Shown one piece after another: positions 1 through 9,320 of a stretch of 64,000 nucleotides of DNA. How positions within the stretch are numbered: the first letter of the stretch is position 1; each line of letters begins with the position of its first letter. The stretch is from Desulfoferrobacter suflitae (lineage in GTDB: Bacteria; Desulfobacterota; Syntrophobacteria; Syntrophobacterales; Syntrophobacteraceae). The stretch covers positions 372,001 to 436,000 of the forward strand of contig NZ_JAIBKA010000003.1 of the NCBI RefSeq assembly GCF_022603395.1, written 5' to 3'. The notes under the pieces were generated by a model. The model made no database searches, had not been told where the DNA came from, and was given only the letters and a program-made list of their open reading frames with translations. The translations under genes and the position numbers were made by a program.

Positions 1-1
1 G

Positions 2-2350
2 TTTGCCCACGATCCCAACAGCGGGCGTGTGGTGGTGATCGAAATCAATCCAAGGACTTCACGATCCTCGGCCCTTGCTTCCAAGGCAACCGGCTTTCCG
101 ATCGCCCTCATTTCCGCCAAACTGGCCGGCGGCGGCAGTCTCGACGAGATTCCCTACTGGAGAGAGGGGACCCTGGAAAAATACGCTCCATGGGGCGATT
201 ACGTCGTTGTCAAATTCGCCCGTTGGGCGTTTGAAAAGTTCAAGGGCGTTGAAGACCGGCTGGGCACCCAGATGCGCGCCGTGGGCGAAGTGATGAGCAT
301 CGGCAAGACCTACAAGGAGGCCTTTCAAAAATCCATCCGCTCTCTCGAGATAGGACGCTACGGCCTGGGGTTTGCGCGCGATTTCCATCAAAGGTCACTG
401 GATGAGCTCATGGAAATGCTGTCCGAACCCACCAGCGAGCGCCAATTCATCATGTATGAGGCTCTCAGGAAGGGGGCAAGCATTCCATCCCTGTATCAAA
501 AGACGCACATCAAACCCTGGTTCATCGAACAAATGCAACAGCTGGTCAACCTTGAGGAATCCATTCTCGAATACAAAGGCCGGATGCTGCCCGATCACCT
601 GCTGCAACAGGCCAAAAAGGACGGTTTTGCCGATCGTTACCTGGCATCTTTGTTGGGCATTCCCGAACAGGACATCCGTGAGCGGCGCAAGGCTTTGGAT
701 ATCAATCAGGGCTGGCATGCGCTACCGGTAAGCGGAGTGGAAAACGCCGCCTATTACTATTCCACCTACAACGCTCCCGATCAGGTGCCGGCCAGCAACC
801 GGCCGAAACTGATGGTGATTGGAGGAGGTCCCAACCGTATCGGCCAGGGCATCGAATTCGACTATTGCTGTGTTCACGCTGCCTTCGCGTTGCGTGACGC
901 CGGTTACGAATCCATCATGGTGAACTGCAATCCGGAAACCGTGTCGACGGATTATGACACGTCCGATAAATTGTATTTCGAGCCCATAACGGTTGAGGAT
1001 GTGCTCAGCATTTATGACAAGGAGAAGCCCGAGGGGATCATTGTGCAGTTCGGTGGGCAAACGCCCCTCAACATTGCCAGGGAACTGGCCGAGGCCGGAG
1101 TCAGGATCATCGGCACCTCGCATGAAGCTATCGACCTGGCGGAGGATCGCGACCGCTTTCGAAAAATGATGGAAGATCTCGCCATTCCCATGCCGGAATC
1201 GGGCATGGCGGCGAGCCTCGAGGAGGCGCTGCAGGTGGCGGCGCAAATCGGCTACCCATTAATGGTCAGACCGTCCTATGTGTTGGGAGGCCGCGGCATG
1301 GAAGTGGTGCACGACGACGAGATGCTGAAAGAGTATGTGTCCGCTGCGGTCGGTGTCACACCCGACCGCCCCATATTGATCGACAAGTTTTTGGAGAATG
1401 CCATAGAGGCGGAAGCGGACGCCGTTTCCGATGGTATTGATGCGTTTGTGCCGGCGGTCATGGAGCACATCGAACTGGCCGGGGTGCATTCTGGAGATTC
1501 CGCCTGTGTGATCCCCCCCATAAGCATACCCGTCAAGCACCTGGAAACCATTCGCGAATACACCCGCAAAATTGCCATGGAGCTCAATGTGCTGGGGCTG
1601 ATAAATATCCAGTACGCCATTGCACAGGATATCGTGTACGTACTGGAAGCCAATCCCAGAGCTTCACGCACCGTGCCCCTGGTATCCAAAGTGTGCAACA
1701 TTCCGATGGCGCGCATCGCCACGCAGATCATGCTGGGGAAACGGCTGAGCGACTTCTCCCTCAGCTCACGCCATATTCCCCACTACGGTGTGAAGGAGGC
1801 GGTCTTCCCCTTCAACATGTTTCCCGAAGTTGATCCCCTCCTGGGACCGGAGATGAGGTCTACGGGAGAAGTCCTGGGCATGGCGGATTCCTTCGGCCTG
1901 GCTTTCTACAAGGCGCAGGAGGCCGCCATGCAGCATCTGCCGACCGAAGGGTGTGTGCTCATCACCGTAACCGACAAGGAGAAACACGCCGCCCTGCAGG
2001 TCGCCAAGAAGTTTCTCAGGCTGGGATTCACGCTCAGAGGGACGCGCGGAACACAACAGTTCTTTGCGGAAAACGGCGTCGAATCAGAGCCAATCGATAA
2101 GCTGCACGAGGGGAGACCGAACATCGTCGACGCTATCAAAAATGGTGACATTGACCTGATCATCAATACACCCAGCGGCAAACTGAGCAAATACGATGAT
2201 TCCTATATCCGCAAGGCAGCCATCAAATACAAGGTGCCTCACATCACAACCATTGCCGCTGCAGAGGCGGCGGTAAGAGGGATCGAAGCCTTTCGGCGCG
2301 GTCACGGCACGATGAAATCACTGCAAGACTATCATGCGGAGATCAAATAG
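2..2350 (+). CDS. carB: Carbamoyl-phosphate synthase large subunit, 3' part (5' end outside window)
   Basis: Catalyses carbamoyl phosphate synthesis from glutamine-derived ammonia, bicarbonate and two ATP, for pyrimidines and arginine. The reading frame is open from base 2, so the gene is cut by the window edge; about 783 of the usual ~1070 residues remain. The fragment begins in the end of the first ATP-grasp (IEINPRTSRSSALASKATG), continues through the oligomerisation domain, the second ATP-grasp half (GGGPNRIGQGIEFDY about 820, then VLEANPRASRTVP about 1640-1675) and ends with the MGS-like allosteric domain (about 1950-2330). Both halves are collinear with the E. coli enzyme and I see no frameshift. 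It converges on pgpA with a 21-bp gap. Confidence 0.97.
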   Translation, partial: FAHDPNSGRVVVIEINPRTSRSSALASKATGFPIALISAKLAGGGSLDEIPYWREGTLEKYAPWGDYVVVKFARWAFEKFKGVEDRLGTQMRAVGEVMSIGKTYKEAFQKSIRSLEIGRYGLGFARDFHQRSLDELMEMLSEPTSERQFIMYEALRKGASIPSLYQKTHIKPWFIEQMQQLVNLEESILEYKGRMLPDHLLQQAKKDGFADRYLASLLGIPEQDIRERRKALDINQGWHALPVSGVENAAYYYSTYNAPDQVPASNRPKLMVIGGGPNRIGQGIEFDYCCVHAAFALRDAGYESIMVNCNPETVSTDYDTSDKLYFEPITVEDVLSIYDKEKPEGIIVQFGGQTPLNIARELAEAGVRIIGTSHEAIDLAEDRDRFRKMMEDLAIPMPESGMAASLEEALQVAAQIGYPLMVRPSYVLGGRGMEVVHDDEMLKEYVSAAVGVTPDRPILIDKFLENAIEAEADAVSDGIDAFVPAVMEHIELAGVHSGDSACVIPPISIPVKHLETIREYTRKIAMELNVLGLINIQYAIAQDIVYVLEANPRASRTVPLVSKVCNIPMARIATQIMLGKRLSDFSLSSRHIPHYGVKEAVFPFNMFPEVDPLLGPEMRSTGEVLGMADSFGLAFYKAQEAAMQHLPTEGCVLITVTDKEKHAALQVAKKFLRLGFTLRGTRGTQQFFAENGVESEPIDKLHEGRPNIVDAIKNGDIDLIINTPSGKLSKYDDSYIRKAAIKYKVPHITTIAAAEAAVRGIEAFRRGHGTMKSLQDYHAEIK

Positions 2351-2371
2351 CGGCCATGGCCATGAGACTTT

Positions 2372-2833
2372 TCACGGCCAGATCATCAGGGTCATCCAGA
2401 GAACAAGACGAGCGCAGCCGCCTGCCGCTGCGTCGTCCAATACGATCCAGATTCCGCCGGGAATTTCCTTGTTGAGCAGGCCGATCGGCCATGGCTTCAG
2501 TATATCGAACAGACGAAATAAAATCAGGCCAAGGAGGATAGGTTTCCAGCCCAGTGGAAAACCGATCACCGTAACCAGATAACCAAACAGCTCGTCGATC
2601 ACGATTGCGCCGGGATCGACCCGACCGGCGTGCCGTTCGGCTATTTCGGACGCGTAGCAGGCTACAACAAAAAGGCACAGCATTACGGCGGCGAGCCACG
2701 CTCGAGGGATAAAGGACAAACAATAAGCGGCCGGTATGCCGGTGAGGACCGATGCTACCGTGCCGGGTGCAAAAGGGCTCTTGCCAATGCCGCCCAATTC
2801 TGCCAGCCAGATGGATACTCTTACACGAGACAT
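2372..2833 (-). CDS. pgpA: Phosphatidylglycerophosphatase A
   Basis: Inner-membrane lipid phosphatase that dephosphorylates phosphatidylglycerol phosphate to phosphatidylglycerol. About 153 residues, the usual family length. Family signatures are visible: GIGKSPFAPGTVAS near the N terminus, DPGAIVIDELFGY in the middle (acidic metal-binding residues), FRLFDILKPWP and IVLDDAAAG near the C terminus, with hydrophobic segments between. I chose ATG 2833, which has a GGAG about 9 bases upstream; a TTG one codon earlier is less likely. Monocistronic as far as can be seen, convergent with carB. Confidence 0.93.
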   Translation of the reverse strand: MSRVRVSIWLAELGGIGKSPFAPGTVASVLTGIPAAYCLSFIPRAWLAAVMLCLFVVACYASEIAERHAGRVDPGAIVIDELFGYLVTVIGFPLGWKPILLGLILFRLFDILKPWPIGLLNKEIPGGIWIVLDDAAAGGCARLVLWMTLMIWP

Positions 2834-3079
2834 CAAGAATCACTCCAACCCGCGGCAAACGTGACTTTCATTGATCCGACGAAAGCCTTTGGCACGCTTG
2901 CCGGTTCCGCTGTGATCAGAGAAAGGGTTGTTGTACGGCCGCAAAAATGCGATAAATTCAAGTCTGCAAGGAGCAGTTCCGAAATTACAATGGGGGCGGA
3001 AAAAGGGCAAGCAAATTGGCCTCCTGACCGCCTGCAATCAGGCCGTAGAAGACTTTCAACCAAGTGACGGGAGAACACC

Positions 3080-3571
3080 ATGAGCGAAAATACCAACAAG
3101 GGCGCCGAGGGTAAGATTGGTAAATTGCTGCGATTATTTGCCCGGGTTTCTCACGCCTACTTGGCGATGGGGCAGGGAATTTATTACGTTCTGGGCGGGC
3201 TGTGGCCCATGCTTGGCATCAATTCTTTTCAATCGGCAACCGGGCCAAAGACCGACCTCTGGTTGGTTAGAACGGTTGCACTGCTGCTCATCGTCATAGG
3301 AATGACTCTGTTCACTGCGGGAATACGATGGCGTGTCACACTGGAGATATTTCTGCTGGGGATCGGGAGCGCCATCGCCCTGACTTTGATCGAGGTCGTG
3401 TATGTGGTCGGTGGGCAAATTTCACCCATATACCTGCTTGACTCCATTGTGGAAAGCGCATTGGCCGTTTGGTGGCTGTTCATCTATGTGCGCGGCTTTT
3501 CCAATCCCGAGGTGTGCGCGTTATTCGATCCGACGCTCACCCGATCAGGGCAGCGCGGTGAACATGAGTAA
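3080..3571 (+). CDS. Hypothetical four-helix membrane protein
   Basis: I do not recognise this 163-residue protein. The first ~25 residues are polar and cytoplasm-like; about four hydrophobic segments follow (roughly residues 28-48, 60-80, 86-108 and 115-140), then a polar C-terminal tail. The start ATG is preceded by GGGAGAA at good spacing, and the codon use resembles neighbouring genes, so it is likely real. It stands alone between pgpA (opposite strand) and ldh. No catalytic motif is visible; transport, sensing or a structural role cannot be separated from the sequence. Confidence 0.75.
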   Translation: MSENTNKGAEGKIGKLLRLFARVSHAYLAMGQGIYYVLGGLWPMLGINSFQSATGPKTDLWLVRTVALLLIVIGMTLFTAGIRWRVTLEIFLLGIGSAIALTLIEVVYVVGGQISPIYLLDSIVESALAVWWLFIYVRGFSNPEVCALFDPTLTRSGQRGEHE

Positions 3572-3930
3572 TTTTTGGTATCCCGCCACGCGGTGACCCG
3601 CAGATGCCGGTGCGACAGCAGGCAGGCCTTCGGCTACGCGATCGATAGATTTGCCGTCAGTCCCGTCCGAGGACCTTCAATACATTTTCGCATCCCAATT
3701 CCATCCAGGCGAGAGCACGTTTCTTCCTGCCGGCAGTCTTCCTGCTCTTTTTCGAGCAATCCGCGGACGCTTCCACGGGGAGTTTTCGGGCAAGGGTTGA
3801 GACATCATGCTGCGTCCGGATAAATGATGCCGGGGGAAGAATGCTTACCTTGAGAATAGACGTTGTTTACTAACATACCGTGGAGTGGATGGGGTGGCTT
3901 TTTCCAACTGATGAAAGAGGAGGATATCCC
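3572..3930. other. Intergenic region upstream of ldh, no gene seen
   Basis: About 360 bases with only short open frames on either strand that have no ribosome binding site or recognisable content. It must hold the ldh promoter, but no convincing -35/-10 pair stands out; an AGAGGAGG ribosome binding site at 3916-3923 sets the ldh start. Confidence 0.5.
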
Positions 3931-4902
3931 ATGAAAGTGGGTGTAGTGGGTGCCGGCTTTGTCGGAGCCACATGTGCCTATGCAATGGTGATTCGAGGAA
4001 TAGGCAGAGAAATCGTTCTGGTGGATAAGAATGCATCGCGCGCCCAGGCTGAAGCCGACGACATCTTTCACGCGGTGCCTTTCACGCATGCCTTGCGAGT
4101 GAGATCGGGCGACTACCCCGATCTGGCCGGGAGCAGGGTTGTCATTGTCGCGGCGGGAGTTGCACAGAAGCCCGCAGAAAGCCGGTTGCAGCTTCTTCAG
4201 CGCAACGCCGCCGTATTCCAGGAGGTCATTCCGAACATTCTCACGCATGCGCCTCATGCCATTTTACTGGTCGTCACCAATCCGGTGGATATCATGACCC
4301 ATCTGGCAGCGCGCTATGCCGTGGAAAACGGAGCCGCACCCGGTCATGTGTTGGGTTCAGGGACCACCCTGGATACCGCAAGATTTCGCGCCCTGCTGGG
4401 AGATCACCTGGGAGTCGACCCCAGCCATGTACACGCTTACGTGGTGGGTGAACACGGAGATTCGGAAGTCTTGGCCTGGTCCTCGGTGCAAATTGGGGGC
4501 CTGCCGATGGAGCAATATTGCCTGGCCAATAAAGACTATTGCAGCCGGTTGCCGCGCTTTCTATCCAACGCCCAACTGCGCAGAGAAATCGATGATAAGG
4601 TGCGCCAGGCGGCTTACCATATCATCCAGGGTAAAGGGGCCACCTATTACGGGATCGGGGGTGCCGTATCGCACATTGTGAAGGTCATCCTGCGGGACCA
4701 GCGGTCTCTCCTCACCGTTTCGGCTCCAATGGCCGAGGTTGAAGGCGTTGCCGACGTGACCCTGTCGTTGCCGCATCTTATCGGCGGCACTGGTGTGTTG
4801 TCCAACTTTATGCCCGCATTGAATGACGAAGAGAGAGCAGCGCTGAAAAAGAGCGCAAGGATTATTCGGGATGCCCTGGATCAACTGGACAGTCATCGTT
4901 AG
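3931..4902 (+). CDS. ldh: L-lactate dehydrogenase (NAD-dependent)
   Basis: Interconverts pyruvate and L-lactate with NAD(H) in the cytoplasm. The Rossmann glycine motif GAGFVG is at residues 7-12. Gln79 in [10 protein letters not shown] is the residue that favours lactate over malate dehydrogenase (MDH has Arg here). Substrate-binding Arg85 and Arg151 and catalytic His175 in [10 protein letters not shown] are present. ATG 3931 is preceded by AGAGGAGG seven bases upstream, giving 323 residues, the family length; the open frame extends 51 bases further upstream without support. Followed 30 bases later by xerD on the same strand. Confidence 0.93.
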   Translation: MKVGVVGAGFVGATCAYAMVIRGIGREIVLVDKNASRAQAEADDIFHAVPFTHALRVRSGDYPDLAGSRVVIVAAGVAQKPAESRLQLLQRNAAVFQEVIPNILTHAPHAILLVVTNPVDIMTHLAARYAVENGAAPGHVLGSGTTLDTARFRALLGDHLGVDPSHVHAYVVGEHGDSEVLAWSSVQIGGLPMEQYCLANKDYCSRLPRFLSNAQLRREIDDKVRQAAYHIIQGKGATYYGIGGAVSHIVKVILRDQRSLLTVSAPMAEVEGVADVTLSLPHLIGGTGVLSNFMPALNDEERAALKKSARIIRDALDQLDSHR

Positions 4903-4932
4903 TGTATCCATCCGGGGCTTTTTGAGGAACGG

Positions 4933-5820
4933 ATGCAAGGCGAACTGGATTTGTTTTTGGATTATCTCACGGTCGAACGAGGCCTGAGCGCCAATACCCT
5001 CACCGCCTACAGCAGTGACTTGCGGGAACTGGTGGAATTTTTGATCAATCGCAATGTCGTATCATGGGGCGATGTGGCCCCGGAACATATCCATGGCTAT
5101 CTGGAATCATTGGGAACGAATTTGAGTCACCGCAGCAGGGCGCGAAGACTGGCGGCGATGCGCTCGTTCTTTAAATATCTGACGCGCGATAGAAGGATTG
5201 CGCGCAACCCCTCTGCAGGTATCCGTTTTCCCAAGTTCCGTGCCGCGCTGCCCCACGTGCTTTCTCCTGTGGAAGTGGAGAATCTGCTCGCAGGCCCCAA
5301 TCTGAAAACCCCTCGTGGTCAGAGAGACAAAGCCATGTTTGAACTGCTTTACGCCACGGGCCTGCGCGTCAGTGAACTGGTCAGTCTGCAGCTGCAGCAA
5401 GTGCATCTCGATCCAGGATACCTGGTGGTGCGCGGTAAGGGAGACAAAGAACGACTGGTGCCGATGGGAGAATGGGCGGTGGAAGCGGTACAGCTCTATC
5501 TCGAGGAGGGCAGGCGAAAGCTTCTGCGCAGGAACGAGCAGACCATGGAAGTTTTTCTCAACAGCCGCGGGAGGAAGTTGAGCCGCCAGGGGATTTGGAA
5601 GATCATCAAACATTATGCAAAGCTCTCAAACATAGAACAGAATTTGACGCCGCACATGCTGCGTCATTCTTTTGCGACGCACCTGTTGGAAAACGGTGCG
5701 GATCTCAGATCGCTGCAGGCCATGCTGGGGCATGCCGACATATCCACCACGCAGATTTATACCCACGTGGCACGCAGCCGGTTGAAGGAAATCCATAAAA
5801 GGCACCACCCCAGGCCTTGA
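4933..5820 (+). CDS. xerD: Tyrosine recombinase XerD/XerC type
   Basis: Site-specific recombinase that, with a partner, resolves chromosome dimers at dif before division. 295 residues is the XerCD length. The N-terminal SAM-like core-binding domain covers about residues 1-90. The catalytic set is complete: Arg145 (ATGLRVSEL), a Lys in RGKGDKER (169-172), His241 and Arg244 (HMLRHSFATH), His267 (LGHADIST) and the nucleophile Tyr276 (QIYTHV). The match is closer to XerD than to XerC by eye, but a tree would be needed. It is not flanked by phage genes, which supports the housekeeping role. Confidence 0.9.
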   Translation: MQGELDLFLDYLTVERGLSANTLTAYSSDLRELVEFLINRNVVSWGDVAPEHIHGYLESLGTNLSHRSRARRLAAMRSFFKYLTRDRRIARNPSAGIRFPKFRAALPHVLSPVEVENLLAGPNLKTPRGQRDKAMFELLYATGLRVSELVSLQLQQVHLDPGYLVVRGKGDKERLVPMGEWAVEAVQLYLEEGRRKLLRRNEQTMEVFLNSRGRKLSRQGIWKIIKHYAKLSNIEQNLTPHMLRHSFATHLLENGADLRSLQAMLGHADISTTQIYTHVARSRLKEIHKRHHPRP

Positions 5821-5917
5821 GGGGGTGCAAAACGAAGCGAAACGGGGAAGGGTGCACGCAGCGGCAAGGTGCTGCGGTGCAGCTGATAAGGGAGGGTAGG
5901 GGGAGCAGGCACAGCAC

Positions 5918-8593
5918 ATGGAAGTGATCACGACACATGTCAACGCGGATTTTGATGCCATGGCTTCGATGATAGCGGCCAAGAAGCTCTATCCGGATGC
6001 GATTTTGGTGTTTCCCGGATCACAGGAGCGAACCCTCAGGGAGTTTTTTGTCAAATCCACAACCTACCTGTATGATTTCAGGCGGCTGCGCGAGGTGGAT
6101 CTGGCTCAGGTAGACAAGCTGATTCTGGTGGATACGCGCCAGGTTTCGCGCATCGGCAAATTCGATGAGGTGATCAAACGCCCGGGAGTAGAGATCCACA
6201 TCTACGATCACCATCCTGCTGCAGAAGACGACATCAGAGGTGACCTGGTGGTGATCGAGCCGATGGGGGCAACCGTCACCATCCTCTCGCGGCTCATCCG
6301 TGAAAACGGTCTGGAAGTCACTCCCGAGGAAGCCACCATAATGAGCCTGGGCCTTTACGAAGATACCGGTTCCTTTACATTCAATTCGACAACGCCCGAA
6401 GATTTCGAAGCGGCCGCTTACCTGCGGCGCGCCGGAGCCGACCTGAACGTGGTGGCCGACATGATGACGCAAGAACTGACCGCGGAACAGGTGGGCTTGC
6501 TCAATGACCTCATTCGATCGGCGCGAACCTATAACGTGCACGGCGTTGAGGTGTGCGTGGCGAGCGTATCCGCGGATAAGTATGTCGGGGAGTTCGCGGT
6601 TCTCGTACACAAGCTGAAAGATATCGAGAACCTGGATGTCGTCTTTGCGCTCGGAAGAATGGAGGATCGGATCTACCTCGTTGCCAGAAGCCGTATCCCC
6701 GAGGTCAATGCGGGAGCGATCGCTGCCTATTTTGGGGGTGGAGGACATTCTACCGCAGCTTCCGCCACAATCCGTGATTTGACGTTGATCCAGGCAGAGG
6801 ACCGGCTGCTGGAGGTGCTCAAGAGTTATGTTCGGCCCTTCCCCACCGCGGCGGATTTGATGAACAGCCCGGTCATATCCACCGAAGCAGACGCGGATAT
6901 AGCAGATTCCGCCAACACCATGGTCAAGTACAACATCAACGCCATGCCGGTCATGCACGATGGCGCCCTAGTCGGTCTCATCAACCGGCAGGTGGTGGAA
7001 AAAGCGGTTTTTCATGGTTTGGAAGATCAGAAAGTACGTGAGTTCATGAATTCCGATTTTGGCACTGTATCCCCGCAGGCAACGTTGCTCGAAATTCAGA
7101 CCTACCTGGTGGAAAATCAACAGCGCATTCTGCCCGTCACGGACAAGGGAGAGGTAAGAGGGGTCATTACGCGAAGAGATCTGCTCAACTATCTGGTTTC
7201 CGATCATTCAAACATACCGACCGCCCTGTATGAGGATCTCGACGAAGGCCATTGGCCGAAGCGCAAAAATATCGTTGCCGTGATGCATGAACAGCTACCA
7301 TCGGAAATCATCAGGATATTGAAAAACTCGGGCAAGCTGGCCGAACGATTGAACTGTCAGGCGTACGCGGTGGGCGGCTTTGTCAGGGATCTTTTGCTGC
7401 GCAGGCCCAATCTGGACATCGACATAGTGGTGGAGGGGGACGGCATCGAATTTGCCAAACTGTTTGCCGAAGAATACGGAGTGCGCGCACGTTATCATAA
7501 GAAGTTCAATACCGCGGTCCTCATCTTCCCGGATGGACTGAGAGTGGACGTGGCCTCGGCGCGCTTCGAATACTATCAATATCCGGCGGCCCTTCCCATT
7601 GTGGAATTCGGCTCCCTCAAGATGGATCTCTACCGCCGCGACTTCACCATCAATACCCTCGCCATATCCCTCGGACCCGATGAATTTGGTCACCTGATCG
7701 ATTTTTTCGGGGGCCAGAGGGACATCAAGGAAAAAGTTGTCAGGGTGTTGCACAGCTTGAGCTTTGTCGAGGATCCGACCCGCATTCTCCGCGCCATCCG
7801 GTTCGAACAGCGCTTTGGTTTCCGCATCGGAAAACAGACCGCCTCACTGATTCGCAACGCGGTCCAGATGGGTCTCATCGAAAAGCTTTGGGGGCACCGT
7901 TTCTTCCATGAAATTCAGCTGATCTTGATGGAAGACGATCCCCTTCCGGCGATTCGCCGGATGGCAGAATTTGGTGTGTTGCCTATTCTTTCATCCAAAA
8001 TGCACTTTGATCAAAAAACCGAAGAGTTTTTTACCCTGCTCAGGGAAGTCATCTCGTGGTATGAATTGAGCTTTCTGGATGAGCCTTTGGATCGTTGGTG
8101 GGTTTATCTGCTGGGATTGCTTTCCGGCCTCTCGCCGCAGCGACTGGAAGAAGTCTGGGATCGTCTGGAACTGACCGGAAGTCAGCAGGTCCGTATTTTG
8201 TGGACTTACGAACATGTGGACACCGTATTGCACAACTTTTTGCAGTTGCCTGATTTGAAGCCGAGTGATATCTATCGTGCACTTCAGCCCTTTAAGCCTG
8301 AAGAGCTCCTGTTCATGATGGCCAGGACCCAGAAGGAAGAAGTGCGCAAGGCCGTCAGCCATTACCTGCATCGCTATCGGCACGTGAAAACCGAGTTGAG
8401 AGGGAAGGATCTGAAGGCCCTGGGGATTGCTCCCGGACCCGTTTACCGTGAAATTCTTGACGAATTGCTGGATGCACGCCTGGATGGAAAGATCAAGGAT
8501 AGACAGGACGAACTGAATCTCTTGAAAGACAACTTTGCTGATCTTCTGGACAAGCCGGAGCTGCTCGAGTTGGAGTCGTGCTTGGGGCCATAG
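5918..8593 (+). CDS. DHH - DHHA1 - CBS pair - poly(A) polymerase/tRNA nucleotidyltransferase fusion protein
   Basis: An 891-residue multidomain protein. Residues ~1-150: DHH phosphoesterase domain (NADFDAMAS near residue 9, DHHP near 97). ~200-300: DHHA1 with GGGGHSTAA. ~310-430: two CBS domains (nucleotide sensing; NAMPVMHDG and RILPVTDKG). ~480-870: class II poly(A) polymerase/tRNA nucleotidyltransferase with AVGGFVRDLLL and the DIDIVVEGDG acidic motif. The same architecture is known in Desulfobacterota and some other phyla, where the enzyme acts on tRNA 3' ends, often as A-adding or CCA-adding activity; which nucleotides this one adds cannot be told. A GGGGGAG lies 12 bases before the ATG. 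The next gene starts two bases after its stop. Confidence 0.92.
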   Translation: MEVITTHVNADFDAMASMIAAKKLYPDAILVFPGSQERTLREFFVKSTTYLYDFRRLREVDLAQVDKLILVDTRQVSRIGKFDEVIKRPGVEIHIYDHHPAAEDDIRGDLVVIEPMGATVTILSRLIRENGLEVTPEEATIMSLGLYEDTGSFTFNSTTPEDFEAAAYLRRAGADLNVVADMMTQELTAEQVGLLNDLIRSARTYNVHGVEVCVASVSADKYVGEFAVLVHKLKDIENLDVVFALGRMEDRIYLVARSRIPEVNAGAIAAYFGGGGHSTAASATIRDLTLIQAEDRLLEVLKSYVRPFPTAADLMNSPVISTEADADIADSANTMVKYNINAMPVMHDGALVGLINRQVVEKAVFHGLEDQKVREFMNSDFGTVSPQATLLEIQTYLVENQQRILPVTDKGEVRGVITRRDLLNYLVSDHSNIPTALYEDLDEGHWPKRKNIVAVMHEQLPSEIIRILKNSGKLAERLNCQAYAVGGFVRDLLLRRPNLDIDIVVEGDGIEFAKLFAEEYGVRARYHKKFNTAVLIFPDGLRVDVASARFEYYQYPAALPIVEFGSLKMDLYRRDFTINTLAISLGPDEFGHLIDFFGGQRDIKEKVVRVLHSLSFVEDPTRILRAIRFEQRFGFRIGKQTASLIRNAVQMGLIEKLWGHRFFHEIQLILMEDDPLPAIRRMAEFGVLPILSSKMHFDQKTEEFFTLLREVISWYELSFLDEPLDRWWVYLLGLLSGLSPQRLEEVWDRLELTGSQQVRILWTYEHVDTVLHNFLQLPDLKPSDIYRALQPFKPEELLFMMARTQKEEVRKAVSHYLHRYRHVKTELRGKDLKALGIAPGPVYREILDELLDARLDGKIKDRQDELNLLKDNFADLLDKPELLELESCLGP

Positions 8594-8596
8594 CGT

Positions 8597-9298
8597 GTGA
8601 ATCCCCATGCCGGAATCTTTGACAAGGAGTCTGTAATCGAAAATTTCATATTGAATGTGAGTCTTTATGCCGTGCCATTGCTCCTCGGGGTGGTCACACA
8701 CGAAGTAGCGCACGGCTGGATGGCAGAAAAATTTGGCGATCCAACGGCCCGCATGATGGGGCGCATCACTCTCAATCCGATAGTGCATATTGATCTGATG
8801 GGAACGATCATTCTTCCACTTATTTTGCTCTTTACCAAGGCTCCCTTCCTGTTTGGCTGGGCCAAGCCGGTTCCCGTCAACTTCAACAATCTCACCGGAG
8901 GTCGTCGCAGCATGGCGTGGGTGGCCATGGCAGGCCCCATGACGAATTTTCTCATGGCAGCGGCAAGCGCCGCCATCTATCATTTGATATTTGCCGGTTT
9001 TAAGAGCGGCTGGATCCCGGCAGAGAGCATCATGGGCTCGGTTGCCGAGCCGATTTTCCTGATGGCCGGGATATCGGTGCAGTTCAACCTGGTGCTTATG
9101 GTCATCAATCTGCTGCCGATTCCCCCGCTGGACGGCGGGCGGATTGCGGTTGGACTCTTGCCGCCGGCCCTCGCGTTCCAGCTGGAACGTTTGGAACGAT
9201 TCGGCATCCTGATTGTCTTGCTGCTGATTGCTACCGGAGTGTGGGGGTACATTGTGAGACCTGTACTGGCAGTGTTTATGCAACTGTTGCTGGGCTAG
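8597..9298 (+). CDS. Site-2 protease-like (M50 family) membrane metallopeptidase
   Basis: Multi-span membrane protein of 233 residues. The zinc-binding HExxH is at 35-39 (THEVAHG) in the first transmembrane segment and the third ligand lies near residue 179 in IPPLDGGRI, the arrangement of compact bacterial S2P proteases lacking PDZ domains. Substrate unknown. The start is probably GTG 8597, almost abutting the upstream stop, implying translational coupling with the DHH-CBS-PAP gene; a GGAG lies in that gene's last codons. trpS starts 22 bases downstream, so xerD to the TPR gene probably form one transcription unit. Confidence 0.85.
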   Translation: MNPHAGIFDKESVIENFILNVSLYAVPLLLGVVTHEVAHGWMAEKFGDPTARMMGRITLNPIVHIDLMGTIILPLILLFTKAPFLFGWAKPVPVNFNNLTGGRRSMAWVAMAGPMTNFLMAAASAAIYHLIFAGFKSGWIPAESIMGSVAEPIFLMAGISVQFNLVLMVINLLPIPPLDGGRIAVGLLPPALAFQLERLERFGILIVLLLIATGVWGYIVRPVLAVFMQLLLG

Positions 9299-9320
9299 AA
9301 GGTAAGGAGAATTGGACAAC

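Noticed and set aside
2888-2905. TGGCAC...TTGC resembling a sigma-54 promoter
   Set aside because: Only two bases separate the two halves instead of five, so the spacing is wrong.
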